Positions 59,440 through 64,000 of a stretch of DNA of 64,000 bases are shown piece by piece. The position numbers and the translations under genes are program-made. The first letter of the stretch is position 1; each line of letters begins with the position of its first letter. The stretch is from BCD1 sp965230565 (GTDB taxonomy: Bacteria; Bacteroidota; Bacteroidia; Chitinophagales; Saprospiraceae). The notes beneath the pieces are model-generated. The model was given only the letters and a program-made list of their open reading frames with translations. It had not been told where the DNA came from and searched no databases. The stretch is from contig CBDDLH010000011.1 of NCBI GenBank assembly GCA_965230565.1, forward strand, positions 124,001-188,000. The letters run 5' to 3'.

Positions 59440-62400
59440 ATGAAAAAGTTAATTTTAATTATAATCGTACTGTTTGCAGCGATCACTTATAATTTCGCGC
59501 AAGCACCTGCGGGCTTTAAATACCAGGCTGTAGCCCGTGATGCAGACAACCAGCCTTATCAGAACGAAAATATTGCTGTCAGGATGAGCCTCATTCGCGA
59601 CGGAGTCTCCGGAGTGATAGATTATTCAGAACGCCATGAAGTGACTACAACGGATTTGGGTGTTTTTGACCTGCAGATTGGAACCGGTGATTTACTCAAC
59701 GGAAATTTTGAAAACATTAATTGGGGAAATCATTCCTATTACCTGAAAGTCGATCTCGATCCAGCCGGTGGTACGGATTACACCCATATGGGCGTTAGCC
59801 AACTTTTGTCGGTCCCCTATGCATTATATGCAAAAAGAGCGGGTGATAGCGGTTCGGATGCCGATGCTGATCCGCAAAACGAGATTCAGGTGCTCACCCT
59901 GAATGGAAATCAGCTGATGCTCTCCAATGGAGGCGGAAGTGTGACTCTTCCTGATTTCAATAATGATGACCAACACCTTTCTTTGACTGGTACCATGTTG
60001 ACGATCGAGGGTGGAAATTCGATCAACCTTTCATCCCTTATCAACGATGCCGATCCGGATCCGACTAATGAGATTCAGACGCTCAGTCTGAACGGTACCC
60101 AGATTTCCTTGTCTAATGGAGGAGGTAGTATCAATTTGCCGACCGGTACGACGGATACAGATGATCAGCATTTGACTCTAAATGGCACGATGTTGTCGAT
60201 AGATGATGGCAATGCTGTAGATTTATCACCTTTGCAAGACGGTGTCAATGATGCGGATGCGAATCCAATGAATGAGTTACAGACAATTTCTAAAACAGGA
60301 AATTTAGTTTCTCTTTCCAATGGAGGTGGTTCTTTTACAGACGAGACCAACGATGCAGACGCAGATCCTCAAAACGAAATTCAAACCCTTAGTCTGAATG
60401 GTACGCAAATATCATTGTCCAACGGAGGGGGCAGTATCAATCTACCCAGCGGCACAACGGATACGGATGATCAGCACCTGACATTGAGTGGAACTACCTT
60501 GTCGATCGACGATGGCAACTCAGTGGATCTTTCCCCCTTGCAGGATGGTGTGAATGATGCGGATGCCGACCCATCCAATGAGATTCAAACCCTTAGTTTG
60601 AATGGTACGCAAATATCCCTGTCCAATGGTGGCGGCAGCATCAATTTGCCGACCGGCACGACAGATACAGATGATCAGCATCTGACTCTAAATGGTACGA
60701 CCTTGTCGATTGACGATGGCAATTCAGTGGATCTTTCCCCCTTGCAGGATGGAGTAAACGATGCGGATGCTGACCCGCAGAATGAGATCCAGACGATCAG
60801 TCTGAACGGCACCCAGGTTACCTTATCCAATGGAGGAGGCAGCTTTAATCTGCCCGCCGGCACAACCGATACGGATGATCAGCACCTGACATTTAGTGGA
60901 ACTACCTTGTCGATAGATGATGGCAACTCCGTGGATCTTTCCCCCTTGCAGGATGGAGTAAACGATGCGGATGCCGACCCATCCAATGAAATTCAAACGC
61001 TTAGTTTGAACGGCACGGAAATATCATTGTCCAATGGTGGTGGTAGCATTAATTTGCCGACCGGTACGACAGATACAGACGATCAGCATCTGACTCTAAA
61101 TGGAACTACCTTGTCGATTGATGACGGTAACTCAGTGGACCTTTCTCCAATTCAGGATGGTGTAAATGATGCAGACGCTAATCCGACGAATGAGTTGCAA
61201 ACAATTTCCAAAACGGGTAATACAGTTTCTTTATCCAATGGTGGAGGTTCCTTTACCGATGAGACGAATGATGCCGATGCTGATCCTCAAAACGAGCTTC
61301 AGACGATCAGTTTGAATGGTACTCAGGTAACCTTATCCAACGGAGGAGGTAGTTTCAATCTGCCCACCGGTACAACGGATACGGATGATCAACACCTGAC
61401 ATTGAGTGGAACTACCTTGTCGATAGACGATGGCAATTCCGTGGACCTGGCATCCTTGCAGGATGGTGTAGATGATGCAGATGCAGATCCAGCTAACGAG
61501 TTACAGACCATTCACAAAAGTGGAGACTTTATCGTGTTGACCAATGGCGGCCAGGTGGAGGATGCAGTAGATGATGCGGATGCGGACCCTTCCAATGAAA
61601 TTCAGAACCTGACACTCACCGGTAACTCCCTTGAGATTTCAGGTGGGAATACAGTTGACCTTTCGGGTATCGGTGCAAGTGCTGTCTGGAACTCTAATGG
61701 TTCGGGAATTAACTATAATACGGGTAAAGTGGGTATTGGAACGGATTCCCCGATTTCAGCTTTGCATATAGAGAGCGACTTCAGCAATGAAATCCTGGTT
61801 AAGTCAAATGGTACCGGTAATTCTTTCCTGACATTGCAGACCAATGATGACGCTTTCAGTTATCTCCAGATTACTCAGGCAGATGCAAATAATCCGGTAA
61901 CCTTTGTCGATGGGACGCCTACGGCAGGAATGGGTATCATCAACACCGGAGTTCATTCAGAAGGTATGATCCTGGCCACCAATGGTTATAAGCCCATTAA
62001 ATTCATGACAGACGCCACCGCACGAATGATCCTCGATCAGGACGGTAACCTCGGGATAGGAACCAATAATCCCACTGAGATGCTGCACATCAAAGGTACG
62101 GATTTCCCCAAAGCCATAGTGGAAGCCACAGGAGATGACAATACGCCTTTTATGACCCTGAAAACAGATGATGGCCTTTATAGTGATTTTGGAATGGAAC
62201 TGGGAGATACCAGTACAATTGCATCTTATAACGATGGGACACCATTGGCCGGAACAGCATCATTAAATGCAGGTGTGGATACCAGACGATTGGTGCTCAA
62301 CGCTTCCAATGGCCCCATCCATTTTATGAGTGGTTATGAAACCAGGATGTTCCTCAATAACATAGGACAACTCGGACTCGGAACTACCTCTCCCGAACGT

Positions 62401-63816
62401 GAAATTCATCTCAAAGGCGGACCGGCGCGTGTGATGCTCGATGCTTTTGGCAGTAACAACGAAGCAGGTGTCCGGCTGAGAAGGAATTTTGATGTATTAG
62501 GATATGATTATTTCAATTTTGAACTTCACCCTGATGAAACTTTAGTATCATTTGCAGACGGGACATCGTGGAGTAACGCTGCTGTCCTGGATGCAGGGCT
62601 CAATACCGCCAGATTGGCCATTAACAGTGAGGGTGGCCCCTTACAGTTGCTCACCTCAGGACATACAAGGATGTACTTTGATAATAATGGAAAAGCAGGT
62701 ATCGGAACCATGTCACCACAGTCAACTTTACATCTGCAAGGGGGTAGTGTAGAAGAGTCTTTACTGAGGCTCGAAGGGTCAAACCCCTGGATGGGATTTT
62801 ACGATAACAATAACCTCAAAGGTTATGTATGGTACGCTAATGCGGATAACAGGATGGTTCTGGCCAATAAAGAAGAGGGTGATATCAGCTTTGATATTGG
62901 CTATGGAACAAGAATGACTTTGGATAGTAATGGTGATCTTGGAATTGGAACAAATACCCCGGACACAAGGTTGCATGTAGTCGGTGATGTAAAGATCGAT
63001 GACAGTACTCCCGGACTTCAGTTTTTCGATGGTAACGACTGGCATGGATATTTTTACTCTGACCTGACTGACATGATCCTGGGGAACGTTCATGATAGTG
63101 ATATCCTGTTCCAGACCAATGCACTTACGAGAGGTAAACTCGGGAAAGAAGGTTTGGAGTTGCATAACCTTTCCTACAGACTGGATATGAAAAATACGAA
63201 CGCTACGGGGCCTGTCATTGGTGCTACCTATTCTGATAGTCCGACCAATATGCGTATGGCAACAACCGGCTTGGCCATTTCACCAATGGGGACCGTCGAT
63301 GCCGGGGATTATCCTCTGCGTGTTGTGGAATCTGGTGTTTATGGTATCAACCTTTTTAACGGAAGTTCTGAATCTGACTGGGAGCTGTATGTTTCTACAG
63401 GGGGCGATCTAAGCCTGTATGCCGACAATAGTTTCCGGGGCACTTTTGATGGTACTTCCGGTGATTATACCAGTGCCTCAGACAGAAGGTTGAAAACCAA
63501 TATTCGAAGTCTGGAATCAACTTTGGAGAAGTTACTAAAACTGGAACCTTCCCGTTATGAGTACATTGCAAATAATCCGACACAAAAAGAATCTATTGGG
63601 TTTATTGCACAGGATGTTCAGAAGTTATTCCCGGAACTCGTAAAGAAAAACACAAATGAACGTTCGGAAGGCATTTTTTCTCTGAATTATGCAGGCTTCA
63701 GTGTCCTTGCTGTCAAGGCAATCCAGGAGCAGCAGGAGATCATTGACAACCAGCAACAGGAGATCGATGACCTCAAAGCAAGACTGGATAAGATTGAAGC
63801 ATTGCTGAACAAGTAG
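59440..63816 (+). CDS. Giant repeat fibre with S74 self-cleaving chaperone
   Basis: A 1458-residue exported fibre-like protein. It has a signal peptide (1-20, ends FAQ), an N-terminal domain (FKYQAVARDADNQPYQNENIAVRMSL ... SVPYALYAKRAG) common in Bacteroidota surface proteins, then repeats (about 202-745), a series of GIGTxxPxxxLHI stalk modules (about 768-1190), and a C-terminal peptidase S74 intramolecular chaperone. The S74 catalytic pair is Ser1347 and Lys1352 in ASDRRLKTNI; the last 112 residues would be cut off after trimer folding, and the end is a coiled coil (IQEQQEIIDNQQQEIDDLKARLDKIEALL). It has no T9SS tail of its own. S74 domains come from phage tail spikes, but no phage genes are nearby. 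Confidence 0.9.
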   Translation: MKKLILIIIVLFAAITYNFAQAPAGFKYQAVARDADNQPYQNENIAVRMSLIRDGVSGVIDYSERHEVTTTDLGVFDLQIGTGDLLNGNFENINWGNHSYYLKVDLDPAGGTDYTHMGVSQLLSVPYALYAKRAGDSGSDADADPQNEIQVLTLNGNQLMLSNGGGSVTLPDFNNDDQHLSLTGTMLTIEGGNSINLSSLINDADPDPTNEIQTLSLNGTQISLSNGGGSINLPTGTTDTDDQHLTLNGTMLSIDDGNAVDLSPLQDGVNDADANPMNELQTISKTGNLVSLSNGGGSFTDETNDADADPQNEIQTLSLNGTQISLSNGGGSINLPSGTTDTDDQHLTLSGTTLSIDDGNSVDLSPLQDGVNDADADPSNEIQTLSLNGTQISLSNGGGSINLPTGTTDTDDQHLTLNGTTLSIDDGNSVDLSPLQDGVNDADADPQNEIQTISLNGTQVTLSNGGGSFNLPAGTTDTDDQHLTFSGTTLSIDDGNSVDLSPLQDGVNDADADPSNEIQTLSLNGTEISLSNGGGSINLPTGTTDTDDQHLTLNGTTLSIDDGNSVDLSPIQDGVNDADANPTNELQTISKTGNTVSLSNGGGSFTDETNDADADPQNELQTISLNGTQVTLSNGGGSFNLPTGTTDTDDQHLTLSGTTLSIDDGNSVDLASLQDGVDDADADPANELQTIHKSGDFIVLTNGGQVEDAVDDADADPSNEIQNLTLTGNSLEISGGNTVDLSGIGASAVWNSNGSGINYNTGKVGIGTDSPISALHIESDFSNEILVKSNGTGNSFLTLQTNDDAFSYLQITQADANNPVTFVDGTPTAGMGIINTGVHSEGMILATNGYKPIKFMTDATARMILDQDGNLGIGTNNPTEMLHIKGTDFPKAIVEATGDDNTPFMTLKTDDGLYSDFGMELGDTSTIASYNDGTPLAGTASLNAGVDTRRLVLNASNGPIHFMSGYETRMFLNNIGQLGLGTTSPEREIHLKGGPARVMLDAFGSNNEAGVRLRRNFDVLGYDYFNFELHPDETLVSFADGTSWSNAAVLDAGLNTARLAINSEGGPLQLLTSGHTRMYFDNNGKAGIGTMSPQSTLHLQGGSVEESLLRLEGSNPWMGFYDNNNLKGYVWYANADNRMVLANKEEGDISFDIGYGTRMTLDSNGDLGIGTNTPDTRLHVVGDVKIDDSTPGLQFFDGNDWHGYFYSDLTDMILGNVHDSDILFQTNALTRGKLGKEGLELHNLSYRLDMKNTNATGPVIGATYSDSPTNMRMATTGLAISPMGTVDAGDYPLRVVESGVYGINLFNGSSESDWELYVSTGGDLSLYADNSFRGTFDGTSGDYTSASDRRLKTNIRSLESTLEKLLKLEPSRYEYIANNPTQKESIGFIAQDVQKLFPELVKKNTNERSEGIFSLNYAGFSVLAVKAIQEQQEIIDNQQQEIDDLKARLDKIEALLNK
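60043..61569 (+). repeat. 204-bp tandem repeats in the fibre gene
   Basis: Six full units of 68 residues (204 bp, NDADADPxNEIQTLSLNGTQ to SVDLSPLQDGV) starting at 60043, 60349, 60553, 60757, 60961 and 61267, interrupted by half units of 34 residues (102 bp) at 60247 and 61165 and followed by a degenerate half unit of 33 at 61471. The order is F-h-F-F-F-F-h-F-h. The half unit equals exactly half the full unit. Confidence 0.92.
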
Positions 63817-63849
63817 GAAAGGCGCTCTCTTTGTTACTTGAGTATGTTG

Positions 63850-63878
63850 ACAGGCGGTACTTGTACCGCCTGTTTTTC
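63850..63878 (+). terminator. Terminator after the fibre gene
   Basis: ACAGGCGGTAC (63850-63860) and GTACCGCCTGT (63863-63873) pair perfectly across two bases, followed by TTTTT. Confidence 0.88.
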
Positions 63879-63884
63879 ATTCCC

Positions 63885-63917
63885 AGAAATACTATTTTTC
63901 CAAAAAATAGTATTTCT
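63885..63917. repeat. AT-rich hairpin repeat, copy 3
   Basis: AGAAATACTATTTTT (63885-63899) and AAAAATAGTATTTCT (63903-63917) pair perfectly around three bases. The arms are identical to those at 51530. Confidence 0.85.
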
Positions 63918-63922
63918 CAGCA

Positions 63923-64000
63923 TCAACTCTCCTCATCATAATAAAGCGTATAATACTTCAACCCTTTGGCTTCATCGTACCCCTGAACAATTCGGCTTTC
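63923..64000 (-). CDS. C-terminal end of an unknown gene at the right edge
   Basis: On the minus strand an open frame enters from the edge and gives 25 residues (ESRIVQGYDEAKGLKYYTL ending YYDEES) before a TGA at 63925-63923. It starts just after the hairpin repeat, as many genes here abut such repeats. It is too short to identify. Confidence 0.45.
   Translation of the reverse strand, partial: ESRIVQGYDEAKGLKYYTLYYDEES

Noticed and set aside
59440..63816. S74 fibre gene as part of a prophage
   Set aside because: No capsid, terminase, portal, integrase or lysis genes are nearby; the protein has a Bacteroidota signal peptide and N-terminal domain.

Overview
The window reads as chromosomal DNA of a Bacteroidota bacterium, most likely a Saprospiria-type (Saprospiraceae/Lewinella-like) organism. 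Three things point there. Several secreted proteins carry type IX secretion (T9SS) C-terminal tails or SprB-like repeats. Promoters follow the Bacteroidota TTG-N19/20-TAnnTTTG pattern (tRNA-Asn, HU, thrS, rpmH, tetR). Shine-Dalgarno sequences are essentially absent. Gene content is otherwise housekeeping and cell-envelope; I see no prophage, conjugative element, transposase, rRNA operon or CRISPR array.

Layout. 1-9 kb: partial M23 peptidase, rRNA pseudouridine synthase, ALDH7-like aldehyde dehydrogenase, small HNH protein, a secreted P-domain/SprB protein with a T9SS tail, a sugar nucleotidyltransferase and nadA. 9-19 kb: an orphan lipoprotein, a LysM glucosaminidase, tRNA-Asn(GTT), a PfkB kinase, a DUF4837 lipoprotein, a MoxR ATPase, a VanX-like dipeptidase and a GT39 glycosyltransferase. 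19-32 kb: thrS with an FkbM methyltransferase, a VOC protein, a DUF885 peptidase with a class III aminotransferase, a GH25 lysozyme, HU, a trans-sulfuration enzyme, a GIN-domain protein and a second glucosaminidase. 32-46 kb: SH3 protein, dprA, alkaline phosphatase, rpmH with a long leader, AIM24 protein, two glycosyltransferases, dapA-dapD-dapB, uvrB divergent from an AlkD-like HEAT protein, and a frame-broken hemW. 46-56 kb: an XRE regulator with its own palindromic operator, then a TetR-lipoprotein-TolC-HlyD-ABC-ABC-ABC2-ABC2 efflux cluster resembling E. coli ybhGFSR with YbhF split in two. 56-64 kb: a hybrid two-component regulator, then a small T9SS protein paired with a 1458-residue repeat protein ending in an S74 self-cleaving chaperone.

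How genes work together. Envelope turnover is well represented: M23, two glucosaminidases, GH25 and a D-Ala-D-Ala-type dipeptidase. The dap cluster supplies diaminopimelate/lysine. The TetR promoter and the TolC-operon promoter share a 16-bp operator-like sequence, so the efflux system looks like one self-regulated unit.

The most unusual aspect is intergenic. Nearly every larger gap holds short-period, variant-tolerant repeats: heptamers AACCAGN, AGTCNNC and NNTACGR, a decamer, a hexamer AGGCTA, a TTTAACCGC...CGCAAAG family, an AT-rich hairpin family and REP-like palindromes. The AACCAGN arrays sit flush against start or stop codons and read the same way outward from the gene in all eight cases. 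Inside the efflux operon four of five gaps carry a different mix of these repeats.
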